Shown in pieces: positions 26,897-38,366 of a DNA stretch of 64,000 nucleotides; position 1 is the first letter of the stretch; each line of letters starts with the position of its first letter. The position numbers and the translations under genes were made by a program. The stretch lies in NCBI RefSeq assembly GCF_001632845.1, contig NZ_CP011994.1, positions 3,358,001 to 3,422,000 on the forward strand, written 5' to 3'. Under the pieces are notes generated by a model that did not search any database, was not told where the DNA came from, and saw only the letters and a program-made list of their open reading frames with translations. Origin of the DNA: Ectothiorhodospira sp. BSL-9. GTDB lineage: Bacteria > Pseudomonadota > Gammaproteobacteria > Ectothiorhodospirales > Ectothiorhodospiraceae.

Positions 26897-28348
26897 TCAG
26901 GCGACCTTCTTCCAAGGGGCCTGCAGCTTGTCCCAGCAGGGATTGTTCAGGGTCATGTCCATATCCCGGGCAAAGATGGCGAAGCCGTCGTAGCCGTGAT
27001 ACGGGCCTGAATAATCCCAGGAGTGCATCTGACGGAAGGGGATGCCCATCTTCTGGAAGATGTACTTCTCCTTGATCCCCGAACCCACCAGATCCGGACG
27101 CACCCGCTTGACGAATTCCTCCAGCTCGTAGCCGGTCACGTCGTCGTACAGCAGCGTGGCATCGCCCATTTCCTTGATGGTGCGGTCATAGTCATCGTTG
27201 TGGGCAAACTCGTAGCCGGCCCCCACGATCTCCATGCCCAGGTCCTCATAGGCACCGATCACATGACGGGGACGCAAGCCCCCCACATACAGCATGACCT
27301 TGCGGCCTTCCAGGCGCGGACGGTACTTGGCAATGACCGCGTCCATCTCGCTCTGGTACTTCTCGATCACCCGTTCGGCACCTTCCTTGATCTTGTCGTC
27401 GAACAGCGAGGCGATCTTGCGCAGGCTCTCGGCGATCTTGGTGGGACCGAAGAAGTTGTACTCCATCCAGGGCAGGCCGTATTTCTCCTCCATGTGCCGC
27501 GCCAGGTAGTTCATGGAACGGTAGCAGTGGAGCAGATTCACTTTGGCCTTGGGTGCCAGCTCCAGCTCGGAGATGGTGCCATCCCCGGACCACTGAGCGA
27601 TCACCCGCAAGCCCATCTCCTCGAGCAGAATGCGCGAGGCCCAGGCGTCACCACCGATGTTGTAGTCACCCGTGAGGGCCACATCGTAGGGGGTGGACTC
27701 GAAGCTGTGATCATCATCCCGGCGCGGCAGCACCGAGTCGCGGATGGCATCGTTGGCAATGTGGTGACCCAGGGACTGGGACACACCCCGGAAACCTTCG
27801 CAGCGCAGGGCCACGACGGGCTTGTCCGTCTCCTTGGTCTTCTTCTTGGCCACCGACTCGATGTCGTCCCCGATGAGCCCGACGGGGCACTCGGACTGGA
27901 TGCTGACCCCTTTGCTCAGAGGGAACAGGGTCTCCATCTCGTCGATCATCTTCTCCAGCTTCTTGTCGCCGCCGAAGACGATGTCCTTCTCCTGGAAGTC
28001 GGAGGTGAAGTTCATGGTGCCGAAGGTGTTCACCCCGGTGTGGCCCGTATAGTAATTCCGACGACCCGCACGAGAGTACGCACCGCAACCCACCGGGCCG
28101 TGGGAGATATGGATCATGTCCTTGATCGGGCCCCACACCACACCCTTGGAACCGGCATAGGCACAACCACGAATGGTCATGACACCGGGCACGGACTTGC
28201 GGTTGGACACCAGGCACTTCTTGGCCTGTTCCACATTGGGGTCATTCACGGCCAGGTGCTTGGCGCGATCCTTCCTGGCCTTTTCCGGATAGACTTCAAG
28301 CACTTCCTGGATGAGGGCTTCAGCCTCGTCACGTTTCATAGCGCACAT
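26897..28348 (-). CDS. nifD: nitrogenase MoFe protein alpha chain NifD
   Basis: 483-residue alpha subunit carrying FeMo-co. P-cluster ligands are in IRGCAYAG and [14 protein letters not shown]; the cofactor Cys is in [10 protein letters not shown] and the cofactor His in [17 protein letters not shown]. These features identify the Mo enzyme. The ATG at 28348 ([10 protein letters not shown]) has AGGAG 9 bases upstream and aligns with Azotobacter NifD; the open frame to 28390 is not needed. Confidence 0.97.
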   Translation of the reverse strand: MCAMKRDEAEALIQEVLEVYPEKARKDRAKHLAVNDPNVEQAKKCLVSNRKSVPGVMTIRGCAYAGSKGVVWGPIKDMIHISHGPVGCGAYSRAGRRNYYTGHTGVNTFGTMNFTSDFQEKDIVFGGDKKLEKMIDEMETLFPLSKGVSIQSECPVGLIGDDIESVAKKKTKETDKPVVALRCEGFRGVSQSLGHHIANDAIRDSVLPRRDDDHSFESTPYDVALTGDYNIGGDAWASRILLEEMGLRVIAQWSGDGTISELELAPKAKVNLLHCYRSMNYLARHMEEKYGLPWMEYNFFGPTKIAESLRKIASLFDDKIKEGAERVIEKYQSEMDAVIAKYRPRLEGRKVMLYVGGLRPRHVIGAYEDLGMEIVGAGYEFAHNDDYDRTIKEMGDATLLYDDVTGYELEEFVKRVRPDLVGSGIKEKYIFQKMGIPFRQMHSWDYSGPYHGYDGFAIFARDMDMTLNNPCWDKLQAPWKKVA

Positions 28349-28430
28349 TTCGATGGACTCCTCTGTTCGCCGCCACTCATCCGTGGACATGCGTCAGGTG
28401 GAATGGGGTGGACTGGGTTCACCGCCGGGC

Positions 28431-28444
28431 AGCCCCATGGGGCT
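28431..28444. repeat. palindrome between nifH and nifD
   Basis: AGCCCCATGGGGCT is a perfect 14-base palindrome in the 118-base nifH-nifD gap. A stem-loop here often accounts for the excess of nifH over nifDK mRNA; that role is inferred. Confidence 0.45.
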
Positions 28445-28466
28445 TACCCGACCGCTTTTCGAGGAC

Positions 28467-29441
<975 letters not shown>

Positions 29442-29523
29442 TCAAGTTACTGTTTTAAATACTTTTTATACGGAACAACCGGACCGACACTACGCGTGGG
29501 ATACCCGACAAAGACCCTAACTC

Positions 29524-29539
29524 TGTATGGATAACGACA
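29524..29539. promoter_or_regulatory. NifA upstream activator site shared by nifH and draT
   Basis: TGT-ATGGATAACG-ACA is an exact TGT-N10-ACA site centred about 132 bases upstream of the nifH start. It overlaps the draT ATG at 29527-29529, so NifA bound here could affect draT initiation. Confidence 0.75.
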
Positions 29540-30351
29540 CGTCCCCTCCCCCCACCCTGCCCGCCTGCGCCCGCCTGCCCATCAACCGCTGCAATCTGCC
29601 GGCCGTGATCCTGGGCAGCCTCACCTACCAGCAGCATCCAACACCACTCATGATCGATGGCCTTGGTGATCTGCATCGTTACCTGTGGCAACACCTGGAC
29701 ACCCTCGACACGCCGGAACTCAGGGCCGAGGACTTCAAGGCCTACATGCGCGGTCATTTCTGCCTGGATGACCTGTCGGCCTGCGGGCTGGAGGGGGACG
29801 GGGGGCGCGGCAATGCGGATTATCTGCGCCTGGTGCGGGGCTGGTGGTTCAACCCGGACGGGCGCGAGGCGGCGGTGCTCAAGGGCTGGGTGGAGTCACG
29901 CTTTGGGCTGATGACCCGATTTCACCGGCAGCCGCTCAAGGATAACGAGGGGGAAGGCTATGCCCGCTTCATGCACGAACGGACTTGTGGGCTTTACAAC
30001 ACCAACGCCCTGGAATCGCAGATGGACCTGCTATTCGGCTTTTGTCAGTACGAACTGGGCCGACAATATCCGGAACAGACCCATCTCACCCTGTACCGTG
30101 GGGTAAATGGTCTGGAGGATCACGAAGTGCTCTGGCGCAGGGGCAAGCGGGCCGTGGTGCTGTTCAACAACGTGAACGCCTTTTCCAGCCACCGGGAGCG
30201 GGCGGACGAATTCGGGGATTACATCCTCACCGTTCGGGTGCCGATGGCCAAGGTGTGCTGCTTCCAGGAACTGTTGCCCGGACTACTGAGGGGAGAAGGG
30301 GAACATCTGGCGATCGGCGGGGTGTACGAGGTAAGTCTGAGCACCCTGTGA
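29527..30351 (+). CDS. draT: NAD-dinitrogenase-reductase ADP-ribosyltransferase DraT
   Basis: 274-residue enzyme that switches off nitrogenase by ADP-ribosylating an Arg of NifH in response to ammonium or darkness. Segments INRCNLPAVILGSLTYQQHP, THLTLYRGVNGLEDHEVL, NNVNAFSSHRERADEFGD and GEGEHLAIGGVYEV match the family and include the Arg, Ser and Glu blocks of ADP-ribosyltransferases. It is divergent from nifH. draG, normally adjacent, is absent from the window. The ribosome site is weak. Confidence 0.93.
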   Translation: MDNDTSPPPTLPACARLPINRCNLPAVILGSLTYQQHPTPLMIDGLGDLHRYLWQHLDTLDTPELRAEDFKAYMRGHFCLDDLSACGLEGDGGRGNADYLRLVRGWWFNPDGREAAVLKGWVESRFGLMTRFHRQPLKDNEGEGYARFMHERTCGLYNTNALESQMDLLFGFCQYELGRQYPEQTHLTLYRGVNGLEDHEVLWRRGKRAVVLFNNVNAFSSHRERADEFGDYILTVRVPMAKVCCFQELLPGLLRGEGEHLAIGGVYEVSLSTL

Positions 30352-30355
30352 GCGA

Positions 30356-31084
30356 TCACGACGGGCGTCGGTACCAGAACCAGCTCAGCCGCCGCGAACG
30401 CAGGGCAAAGGGCACCAGCAAAACCACCAGGGTCATGAGCAGATGCTGCCAGGGGCCGAACCATTCGGTCTTGCGCCCTGAAGTGAGCACCGGGGGCTCG
30501 TCCAGGATGCGAAACACCTGACCCCGCCGCCGACCATCGCGGGCCAGACGACGGGAAAGGAACACCTCCTCGCCGGCATACACCTTCTCGGTGAAGCCCC
30601 CTACCCTCTCGAAGGCATCGCGGGTACAAAAGACATAGCAGCCAGCCGCCAGGCGCAGCCGGGAGGACAACCCGTTCCAGGCAATCACGCCCAGGCGGTA
30701 GGCCGACAGGGAGAGGCGATCAAAGCGGATACGCGCCCCACCCCCACAGACCTGACCACTGCCCAGGGCCCGCAGCGTGGCTTGAAGCAACGGGCCATCG
30801 GGCCAGGTATCGGCATCCACGAAGATCAGCCATTCACCACGGGCCTCGGCAGCACCGGCGTTGCGAGCGCGGGCGATGCGCTGTTCCGGCTCGAAGACCA
30901 CCCGGGCCCCGGCAGCCTGGGCGATGGCGGCGGTATCGTCCGTGGAGGCGTTGTCCACCACGATCACCTCCGAGATCTCCGGCTGCTCCGCCCGGGCGGC
31001 ATTCACGGCCTCCAGGGTCCGGCCAATCCAGTCGGCCTCGTTCCAGGCGGGGATGATGATGGAGACTTGGGGGTGTTCTGACAT
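30356..31084 (-). CDS. family 2 glycosyltransferase
   Basis: 242-residue GT2 enzyme with GT-A fold: SIIIPAWNEADWIGRTLEA at the N terminus, VVDNASTDDT, and the metal-binding DAD of IFVDADTWPDG. A C-terminal hydrophobic stretch (LLMTLVVLLVPFAL) may bind the membrane. It lies just after a DUF2064 gene, a pair often annotated as TIGR04283/TIGR04282 'arsenosugar' transferases, but that biochemical label is weak here. Confidence 0.85.
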   Translation of the reverse strand: MSEHPQVSIIIPAWNEADWIGRTLEAVNAARAEQPEISEVIVVDNASTDDTAAIAQAAGARVVFEPEQRIARARNAGAAEARGEWLIFVDADTWPDGPLLQATLRALGSGQVCGGGARIRFDRLSLSAYRLGVIAWNGLSSRLRLAAGCYVFCTRDAFERVGGFTEKVYAGEEVFLSRRLARDGRRRGQVFRILDEPPVLTSGRKTEWFGPWQHLLMTLVVLLVPFALRSRRLSWFWYRRPS

Positions 31085-31110
31085 GAGGTAACGGGGCGCT
31101 CCAAAAACGG

Positions 31111-31767
31111 TTACTCGTTCAGGGCCAGGGCAGCGGGGCTCAGCCAGGGATAGCTTTCTCTCAAGATCTCCCAGTCCTCCGGCGTATCCAGATCCTGCCG
31201 CGATTCCAGCTCATCCCAGGACCAACCCAGGGCCTCGAACCGCGACCGGGTCTGCGCCAAAACCTGATCCGTGCCCCATTCGATACCCTGGAACACCTGC
31301 GGTTCCGCCCGACGCATGCCGATCAGCACATAGCCCCCATCATGGGCTGGCCCCAGCACCGCATCCCGACCCGATCGCAGGCTGTCAGCGGCCTGGCGGA
31401 TGTCCTGCACTGTCATCTCCGGACAGTCAGTCCCGATGACAATGGCCCCACCAAAGCACTCCAGGGCACGCCCCAGGGCCTCCTGAAGGCGATCACCCCG
31501 GTCGATACCCTGCTGGGAGGTCAGCGCACAGCCGTAATCCACCGCCAGCTTGCGCAAAAAGACGTGACTGGCATCCGGGGCACCATGGATGATCACCGAG
31601 CCGCAGTCCGCAGCACAGGCCACCATCATGGCGTGACGTACCATGGCCTTGTGGATACGGCAGGCATCCTCGGCGCCCACGGCCGGGATCAATTGGGTCT
31701 TGGTGCGCCCCGGCACCGGGGCCCGCGTGAACACCAGGACCGGGATTTCCTCAACACTTGCAGACAT
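31111..31767 (-). CDS. DUF2064/TIGR04282 glycosyltransferase-like protein, copy 1
   Basis: 218-residue GT-A-like nucleotidyl/glycosyl-transferase. VLVFTRAPVPGRTKTQLIP, VIGTDCPEM and GPAHDGGYVLIG are family signatures. ATG 31767 follows GAGGGG by 7 bases; the extension to 31854 enters purL. A second copy lies at 36583-37206. Confidence 0.85.
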   Translation of the reverse strand: MSASVEEIPVLVFTRAPVPGRTKTQLIPAVGAEDACRIHKAMVRHAMMVACAADCGSVIIHGAPDASHVFLRKLAVDYGCALTSQQGIDRGDRLQEALGRALECFGGAIVIGTDCPEMTVQDIRQAADSLRSGRDAVLGPAHDGGYVLIGMRRAEPQVFQGIEWGTDQVLAQTRSRFEALGWSWDELESRQDLDTPEDWEILRESYPWLSPAALALNE

Positions 31768-31778
31768 GACAATGCCCC

Positions 31779-34700
31779 TCACCCGACCCACAACCGGGCA
31801 TTGCGGAACATCCGCAGCCAGGGACCATCCTCGCCCCACTCGGCCGGGGCCCACGCATGCTGCACGGTACGGAACACCCGCTCCGGATGCGGCATCATGA
31901 TGGTGGCACGACCATCGTGACTGGTCAGCCCGGTAATGCCCTCGGGGGAACCATTGGGGTTGAAGGGATAACGCTCCGTCGTCCGACCAAAATGATCCAC
32001 ATAACGCAGCGACACCAACCCGGAACCCGACAAGGCATCCACATCCGTATTGCCCAGTGCGACACGACCCTCACCATGGGAAACAGCCACCGGCAGACGC
32101 GAACCAACCATCCCTGCAAGCATGATGGACGGGCTTTGGGTCACCTCCACCAGCGAAAAACGGGCCTCGAACTGCTCGGAGCGATTACGCACAAAACGTG
32201 GCCAGTGCCCTGCCCCCGGGATGAGGTCCTTGAGCTGGGAGAGCATCTGGCAGCCATTGCATACCCCCAGAGAGAAGGTATCGGAACGCTCGAAGAAGGC
32301 CTGGAAGGCGTCCCGCAGGCGGGCGTTGAACAGGATGGATCGAGCCCACCCCCCGCCGGCACCGAGCACGTCGCCATAGGAGAATCCACCGCAGGCTGCC
32401 AGCCCCTGGAAGCTGGCCAGATCCACCCGGCCCTCCATGAGATCGGTCATGTGCACATCCACGGCGCAGAAGCCTGCCCTGTGGAAGGCCGCCGCCATCT
32501 CCAGCTGACCATTGACGCCCTGTTCCCGCAGGATGGCCACCCGGGGCCGCGCGCCCGTTTGAATGAAGGGCATCGCCAGGTCGTCTGTGGGGTCGAATGT
32601 CAGATGGGCATTGAGGCCCGGATCGTCATCCGGCATCAGGGCCTCGAACTCCTCCCGGGCGCAGTCGGGGTCATCCCGCAGGGCCTGCATGTGGTAACTG
32701 GTGCGGGCCCAGCACTGCTGGAGACGGGCTCGGCTGTCCGCAAAGACCACCTGATGACCACGCCGGAATTCGATCTGCCCGGCGTCGTTCAGGGTGCCGA
32801 TCACATGACTGTGATGCGCAAGGCCGGCACCATGCAGCATGGACAACACTTCTTCGGTATCGTCGTGACGCACCTGGATCACGACGCCCAGCTCCTCGCA
32901 GAATAGCGCCGCCAGGGTGTCATCACCCAGATCATCCAGATGCACGGTAATGCCCGTGCGTCCGGCAAAGGCCATTTCGCACAGGGTAGCCAGCAGGCCA
33001 CCATCGGACCGGTCGTGATAGGCCAGCAGATGCCCCTCGCGCCGCAGATCCTGGATGGCGGCGAAGAATCGTTTGAGGGTGTCCGGATCATCCAGATCCG
33101 GGGCGTGATGCCCCACCTGACCGGTCACCTGGGCCAGGGCAGATCCCGCCAGGCGCTGGCGACCCTTGGCCAGATCGATCAGGATCAGGTCGGTATCGCC
33201 CTGATCGGTGCGCAACCCGGGGGTGAGGGTCTGCCGGATATCCGAGACCGGCGCAAACGCCGAGATGATCAGCGACAAAGGCGAGGTCATCAGGCGCTGC
33301 TCGCCGTCCTGCTCCCAGACCGTACGCATGGACAGGGAGTCCTTGCCCACCGGAATGGCAATCCCCAGGCGCGGGCACAGCTCCTCGCCCACGGCGCGAA
33401 CGGTATCGAACAGGGCCGCATCCTCGCCGGGATGACCGGTGGCGGCCATCCAGTTGGCAGACAGGCAGATCCTCGACAGGTCATCCACCGCAGCGGCGGC
33501 GATGTTGGTGATCGCCTCACCAATGGCCATGCGACCCGAAGCCGCCGGGTGAACCATGGCGATGGGCGCCCTCTCACCCATGGCCATGGCCTCGCCGGTG
33601 TAGCCATCGTAATCACTGGCAGTCACCGCCACATCGGCCACGGGCACCTGCCAGGGGCCCACCATCTGATCCCGGGCCACCAGGCCGGTCACGGTGCGGT
33701 CACCGATGGTGATCAGGAAGGATTTGGAGGCCACCGCAGGCAGTTGCAGCACCCGCTCCACGGCCTCGGCCAGATCCACCACGCCGGTATCCACTTCCGG
33801 CTTCTGGAAGGTTTGATGGTGCACATCGCGCAGCATCTTGGGGGGCTTGCCCAGCAGCACCTCCATGGGCATGTCCACGGGCGTTGCATTGAGCAGGGCG
33901 TCGCCCACCAGCAGGCGCTGCTCCGCCGTGGCCGTACCCACCACCGCAAACGGCGCCCTCTCCCGTTCGCACAGGGCCACAAAATCATCCAGGCGATCGG
34001 CCTCGATGGCCAGTACATAGCGCTCCTGGGCCTCGTTGCACCAGATCTCCATGGGGGACAGGCCTTCCTCATCGGAGGGCACGGTGCGCAGTTCGATACT
34101 GCCACCGCGACCGGCATCGTTGAGGATTTCAGGGATGGCATTGGACAGCCCGCCGGCGCCCACATCGTGAATGGAGAGCACCGGGTTGGCCTCACCCAGG
34201 GCCGTGCAGCGGTCGATCACTTCCTGGCAGCGTCGCTGGATCTCCGGATTGCCTCGCTGCACCGAGGCAAAATCCAGTTCCTGGGCACTCTCGCCACTGG
34301 CCATGGAAGACGCCGCACCGCCCCCCAGGCCGATCAGCATGGCCGGACCACCCAGCACCACCACCGGTGTGCCTTCGGGCAGGGCCTGCTTCTCGATATG
34401 CTCGGCGCGCATGCTGCCCACCCCGCCGGCGATCATGATGGGCTTGTGATAGCCCTTGAGCTCGGTGCCCGCAGGCCCGGGCACTTCAGCCTCCAGGGTG
34501 CGGAAATAGCCCGCCAGGGCCGGGCGCCCGAATTCATTATTGAAGGCCGCCGCACCGATGGGGCCCTCCAGCATGATGTTCAGGGCCGACTCGATCCGCT
34601 CGGGCTTGCCAAAATCCTCCTCCCAGGGCTGTTCCAGGCCAGGAATGCGCAAGTTGGATACGGAGAATCCGCACAGCCCCGCCTTGGGCTTGGAGCCGCG

Positions 34701-35675
34701 ACCGGTGGCACCCTCGTCACGGATTTCGCCGCCAGAACCGGTGGCAGCACCCGGGAAGGGCGAGATGGCGGTGGGATGGTTGTGGGTTTCCACCTTCATG
34801 ATGATGGGCAGATCCATCTCCACGGACTGGTATTCGCCGGTGCGGGGATCAGGGATCAGGCGACGGGCCCGATGGCCCTCCATCACCGAGGCATTGTCGC
34901 GATAGGCGGAGAGCACCCCGTCGGGAGACTGGGCGTGGGTGTTGCGGATCATGGCGAACAGGGATTTTTCCTGGGGACGCCCGTCGATCACCCAGTCGGC
35001 ATTGAAGATCTTGTGGCGGCAATGCTCGGAGTTGGCCTGGGCGAACATCATCAGTTCCACGTCGGTGGGGTCGCGACCCAGGGCCTCGTAGGCCTCCACC
35101 AGGTAGTCGATCTCATCGTCGGTGAGTGCCAGACCCAGTTCCGTGTTCACCCGCTTCAGGGCACCCTTGGCATCGGCGCCCCGCTCCACCACCCGCAGCG
35201 GTGCCGGGGAGGCCGTGGAGAACAGCCCTTCGGCCTCGTCCCGGTCGGTAAGCACGGTCTCGGTCATGCGGTCATGCAGCAATGGCAATGCCCGGTGAAG
35301 ATCCTCGGTGCTCAGCGCAGTGTCAGCCTTGAGCCAGAAGGCCGTACCCCGCTCGATCCGCCGCACCACGCCGTCGAGCCCGCAGTTGCGGGCAATGTCG
35401 GTGGCCTTGCTGGACCAGGGTGAGATCGTGCCGATGCGCGGCACCACCAGCACCAGCTGCCCCTGCTCTGCCAATGCGTCATCAGGCTGCTCGCCATAGC
35501 TGAGCAACTGCCCGAGCACCTGGTGTTCATCGGGGGTCAGCTCCCGCTCCGTCTGCACGAAATGCTCGAATCGGGCCCACACCCCGCTGATCCCCGGCAC
35601 CTGACGACGCAGATCCTCCAGCAGGCGTTGACGACGAAAACTGGACAGGGAGGGACTACCCGGAAGACACAGCAT
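31779..35675 (-). CDS. purL: phosphoribosylformylglycinamidine synthase PurL
   Basis: 1298-residue large-type FGAM synthase of purine synthesis, matching E. coli length (1295). N-terminal domain begins [16 protein letters not shown]-binding core includes [16 protein letters not shown] and GGGAASSM; the C-terminal class I glutaminase has [12 protein letters not shown], catalytic Cys in [11 protein letters not shown] and His in [10 protein letters not shown]. The start at 35675 follows homologues; its ribosome site is weak and the frame is open to 35864. Confidence 0.96.
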   Translation of the reverse strand: MLCLPGSPSLSSFRRQRLLEDLRRQVPGISGVWARFEHFVQTERELTPDEHQVLGQLLSYGEQPDDALAEQGQLVLVVPRIGTISPWSSKATDIARNCGLDGVVRRIERGTAFWLKADTALSTEDLHRALPLLHDRMTETVLTDRDEAEGLFSTASPAPLRVVERGADAKGALKRVNTELGLALTDDEIDYLVEAYEALGRDPTDVELMMFAQANSEHCRHKIFNADWVIDGRPQEKSLFAMIRNTHAQSPDGVLSAYRDNASVMEGHRARRLIPDPRTGEYQSVEMDLPIIMKVETHNHPTAISPFPGAATGSGGEIRDEGATGRGSKPKAGLCGFSVSNLRIPGLEQPWEEDFGKPERIESALNIMLEGPIGAAAFNNEFGRPALAGYFRTLEAEVPGPAGTELKGYHKPIMIAGGVGSMRAEHIEKQALPEGTPVVVLGGPAMLIGLGGGAASSMASGESAQELDFASVQRGNPEIQRRCQEVIDRCTALGEANPVLSIHDVGAGGLSNAIPEILNDAGRGGSIELRTVPSDEEGLSPMEIWCNEAQERYVLAIEADRLDDFVALCERERAPFAVVGTATAEQRLLVGDALLNATPVDMPMEVLLGKPPKMLRDVHHQTFQKPEVDTGVVDLAEAVERVLQLPAVASKSFLITIGDRTVTGLVARDQMVGPWQVPVADVAVTASDYDGYTGEAMAMGERAPIAMVHPAASGRMAIGEAITNIAAAAVDDLSRICLSANWMAATGHPGEDAALFDTVRAVGEELCPRLGIAIPVGKDSLSMRTVWEQDGEQRLMTSPLSLIISAFAPVSDIRQTLTPGLRTDQGDTDLILIDLAKGRQRLAGSALAQVTGQVGHHAPDLDDPDTLKRFFAAIQDLRREGHLLAYHDRSDGGLLATLCEMAFAGRTGITVHLDDLGDDTLAALFCEELGVVIQVRHDDTEEVLSMLHGAGLAHHSHVIGTLNDAGQIEFRRGHQVVFADSRARLQQCWARTSYHMQALRDDPDCAREEFEALMPDDDPGLNAHLTFDPTDDLAMPFIQTGARPRVAILREQGVNGQLEMAAAFHRAGFCAVDVHMTDLMEGRVDLASFQGLAACGGFSYGDVLGAGGGWARSILFNARLRDAFQAFFERSDTFSLGVCNGCQMLSQLKDLIPGAGHWPRFVRNRSEQFEARFSLVEVTQSPSIMLAGMVGSRLPVAVSHGEGRVALGNTDVDALSGSGLVSLRYVDHFGRTTERYPFNPNGSPEGITGLTSHDGRATIMMPHPERVFRTVQHAWAPAEWGEDGPWLRMFRNARLWVG

Positions 35676-35819
35676 TGAAGACCCCGAACTCAGGCTTGAA
35701 AAGCCGTCCATGATACTTGAAAAGCGCCCCAAAAGCCCCCGATTGCCCCCATTGGAAACACAGCGCCCCCCATGGGAGCCGCCCCGGGAAAGCCCCCACC
35801 CCATGCCCGTGCATGCCCC

Positions 35820-35842
35820 TGTGGGAGCGGCCCTGGCCGCGC
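35820..35842 (+). repeat. REP-like unit between purL and ssrA
   Basis: TGTGGGAGCGGCCCTGGCCG then CGC, a near copy of the units at 5851 and 6064. It lies in the 275-base gap 35676-35950, which has no other gene; CATGGGAGCCGCCCC at about 35772 may be a decayed second copy. Confidence 0.65.
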
Positions 35843-35950
35843 ATCCCCCTCCGAACACCGCCATGAAAGGCCAGCAACCCCGTTTTTTCTTCCGGACGGG
35901 CTAGTGACAGGGAACTCCCCCCCGGGTACCATGTCTATTGTTACAACACC

Positions 35951-36304
35951 GGGGGCGACCTGGCTTCGACGTGGGTCGTGAAACCTGAGGTGCATGCCGA
36001 GGATACAGCTTACCTCGTAAATCATGCTGTAACGCTATAGTTGCCAACGACGACAACTACGCTCTGGCCGCTTAAAAACCGGCTAGCCTCTGACTGGACC
36101 TGCTTGTGGGTTCTACTCAGAGGTCATCGCACACAAGCTCGCGGAGCGGACCTGCCCGGGTCTTAACCGTTAAAACCAAGCGGGCTCGCGCCAACGCATC
36201 CTGTTCGTCGGAGGCCGCGGCGTTAACTGAAAAGACGAACTAAGCATGTAGTACCAATGGCGTAGGGCTTGCGGACGCGGGTTCGATTCCCGCCGCCTCC
36301 ACCA
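35951..36304 (+). ncRNA. ssrA: transfer-messenger RNA (tmRNA)
   Basis: 354-base tmRNA for rescue of stalled ribosomes. The 5' end GGGGGCGACCTGGCTTCGAC pairs with the 3' CGCCTCC-ACCA, the T arm GCGGGTTCGATTCCCGC is present, and CCA is encoded. The tag reading frame at 36043-36075 encodes ANDDNYALAA and a TAA stop, a gammaproteobacterial tag. Confidence 0.98.
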
Positions 36305-36311
36305 ATACCCA

Positions 36312-36341
36312 AAGGTCAACAGTTCGCTGTTGGCCTTTTTT
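36312..36341 (+). terminator. intrinsic terminator of ssrA
   Basis: AAGGTCAACAG-TTCG-CTGTTGGCCTT (one G-U pair) followed by a T run. A textbook rho-independent terminator 8 bases after the tmRNA. The following 36342-36582 shows no convincing gene. Confidence 0.92.
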
Positions 36342-36582
36342 CTTGCCCGATCGCGCCGGCTCCCGCGCATTCGCGCGGGTTCCTACGGTCGTGATTCGGC
36401 AGCTCATCGTCCAAGATCGCGGACGCGATTGGATCGCCATCGCCCCTGATGCCGATCCAGGACGCGCAGACCCTCCTCACACCCACACACCGCCAGGCCG
36501 TGCTGGCCCGGATCGCCAGGTTGACCGGCCTGCCCGGTGCGGTGGCCATGGCTGCCCTGCTCCATTTGAGCGCGTGAATCGC

Positions 36583-37206
36583 TCATCCGGTGCATTCCTC
36601 CCAGTGGCCTGGGAGATGGCGCAGATCATCGGGTTCGTCGATGTCCCACAATGCCGGTTGCTCATTCAAGGACCAGCCCAGTGCGCGAATGTGCTCGCGG
36701 GTCTGTTGGGCTACCCGCGAGGTACTCCAGTCGATCCCACCGAAGAGGGTCGGATGAAAACGACTCAGTGCCAACGCCGCATAACCCCCGTCGGCCACCG
36801 GGGTCATGACGGCATCATGGGCAGCCAGGGCGAGCGCCATGGCACGCAGACGATCCTGTGTGAGTCCGGGGCAGTCGGTGCCCATGACGAGCACCCTTTG
36901 TTGGCCGCAGGCCAGTACCCGCGCGGCACCCCGGGCAAGGCGCGCGCCCAGATCGCCGTCTCCCTGAGGAGCGGTGGTCAGGCGTGTGGGCAGAGGGATA
37001 TCCGACCACGCGCCAGCGTCATCCGGGGTTCTCAACAGGGTGACCGGCCCGAGGTCAGCGCCAAGGGCTTCGTGGATGGCATGGTTCAGAAGACGCTCAG
37101 CCAGCGCTGCCGCGCCCTGGGGGCCCAGCGCCGGGATGAGGCGGGTCTTGGCCAGGCCGGCATGGGGAGCCTTGGCAAAGATCAGGATATGCGTTTCGGG
37201 AATCAT
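36583..37206 (-). CDS. DUF2064/TIGR04282 glycosyltransferase-like protein, copy 2
   Basis: 207-residue paralogue of the gene at 31111. ILIFAKAPHAGLAKTRLIPALG, VMGTDCPGLTQ and TPVADGGYAALALS are the same family blocks. The two differ substantially, so the duplication is old. Substrate unknown. Confidence 0.85.
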   Translation of the reverse strand: MIPETHILIFAKAPHAGLAKTRLIPALGPQGAAALAERLLNHAIHEALGADLGPVTLLRTPDDAGAWSDIPLPTRLTTAPQGDGDLGARLARGAARVLACGQQRVLVMGTDCPGLTQDRLRAMALALAAHDAVMTPVADGGYAALALSRFHPTLFGGIDWSTSRVAQQTREHIRALGWSLNEQPALWDIDEPDDLRHLPGHWEECTG

Positions 37207-37270
37207 GGAGATCCTGCCTCAGCCACAGCGGCGCCCAGGACCGGCACGATCACCGCCAGCGTCCGCCTGG

Positions 37271-38137
37271 TCACGATGGATCCTTGCGGTGCGCCGGTGC
37301 ATCCTCCGGGCGGCGGTTGATGGGATAGCTGTGATCGGGGCCGACAAAGGGCTGCACCAGCAATTTATCCAGACGGGTCCATTCTGGCTCGCGGAACTGG
37401 TTGATGCCGATCGTCATGTCATCATGCCCCTCGCGGGGCTGCGCCTGATAGGTGCCCAGCAGCCGGTCCCAGCAGGAGAGGTTGAAGCCGAAATTGGCAT
37501 TGGTCTCGTTGGGATGCCAGGAATGATGCACCCGGTGGAAATCAGGCGTGACAATGAAGCGACGCAGCCACCGGTCAAGGCCTTCAGGGAGGCGAACGTT
37601 GGAGTGGTTGAACAAGGCCATGGAACTCAGGATGACCTCAAACAGCAACACGGCCAGTGCCGGTGCCCCCAGGGCAACGATGGCCGCGGCCTTCAGGGCA
37701 AAGGACAGCAGGATCTCCAGCGGATGAAAGCGCAAACCAGTGGTCAGGTCGAAGTCCAGGTCGGCATGGTGTACGCGATGCAGTCGCCACAGTGCCGGGA
37801 CGGCATGGAAGAACACATGCTGTGCCCAGACAATAAAATCGAGAATCACCACGCACAGCAGAAGCACCAGCCAGCCGGGAAGATCCAGCACCTGGAACAG
37901 GCCCCATCCCTGCGCCTCCACATACAGTGCCAAGCCCACGGCGCCCGCGGGGAAAAGTACCCGCACCAGCAGGGTGTCGAGCATCACGATGCCGCCGTTG
38001 TTGATCCACCGGTAGGGCTTGCTCACCGAGAGCGGCCGGCGGGGCCGCCAAACCTCCAGGGTTGCCATGATGCCCACCACGCCGAAGAGGAACCCCAGTC
38101 GAATCACTGGCTCCTGCGCCATCACCCAGTCTCCCAT
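37271..38137 (-). CDS. sterol desaturase / fatty-acid hydroxylase family membrane protein
   Basis: 288-residue di-iron membrane oxygenase. Histidine clusters are HVFFH, HRVHH and HRVHHSWH with NANFGFNLSCWDRLLGTY typical of the family; four or more membrane segments are visible. ATG 38137 has GAGGTG 9 bases upstream; a GTG at 38149 would sit on that site. Possible substrates are a lipid or a carotenoid; the crtA-like gene lies just upstream on the same strand. Confidence 0.87.
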   Translation of the reverse strand: MGDWVMAQEPVIRLGFLFGVVGIMATLEVWRPRRPLSVSKPYRWINNGGIVMLDTLLVRVLFPAGAVGLALYVEAQGWGLFQVLDLPGWLVLLLCVVILDFIVWAQHVFFHAVPALWRLHRVHHADLDFDLTTGLRFHPLEILLSFALKAAAIVALGAPALAVLLFEVILSSMALFNHSNVRLPEGLDRWLRRFIVTPDFHRVHHSWHPNETNANFGFNLSCWDRLLGTYQAQPREGHDDMTIGINQFREPEWTRLDKLLVQPFVGPDHSYPINRRPEDAPAHRKDPS

Positions 38138-38366
38138 GTTCGATATCACCTCGGTGGAGCAGGACGGACAGGCCCCCGCGCGGGGCTTGCCTCGGGTTGT
38201 TTAGATACATCACCAGACCATCAGTTTCGGCCTGCGACGACATGGGCGGGAATCAGGGCCTGCAAGCGTCGGGATCCTGTTGGCTGCCACGACTGGTGGT
38301 GCATCCACATGTTCAGAGCCCGACTCTCTCGCGCTGCTCATCCCGCAGCGCTCACGGTGATCGATA

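Noticed and set aside
32940-35423. 827-codon plus-strand open frame opposite purL
   Set aside because: It is fully antisense to PurL, low in complexity (Gly/His-rich) and without any family motif; a high-GC shadow.
36449-36577. 42-codon plus-strand ORF (MPIQDAQTLLTPTHRQAV...) after ssrA
   Set aside because: Sequence looks protein-like, perhaps a gene remnant at the tmRNA 3' flank, but there is no ribosome site and no homology I can name.
36305-36582. Possible integration site or prophage remnant at the ssrA 3' end
   Set aside because: No integrase and no repeated copy of the tmRNA 3' end were found in the window.
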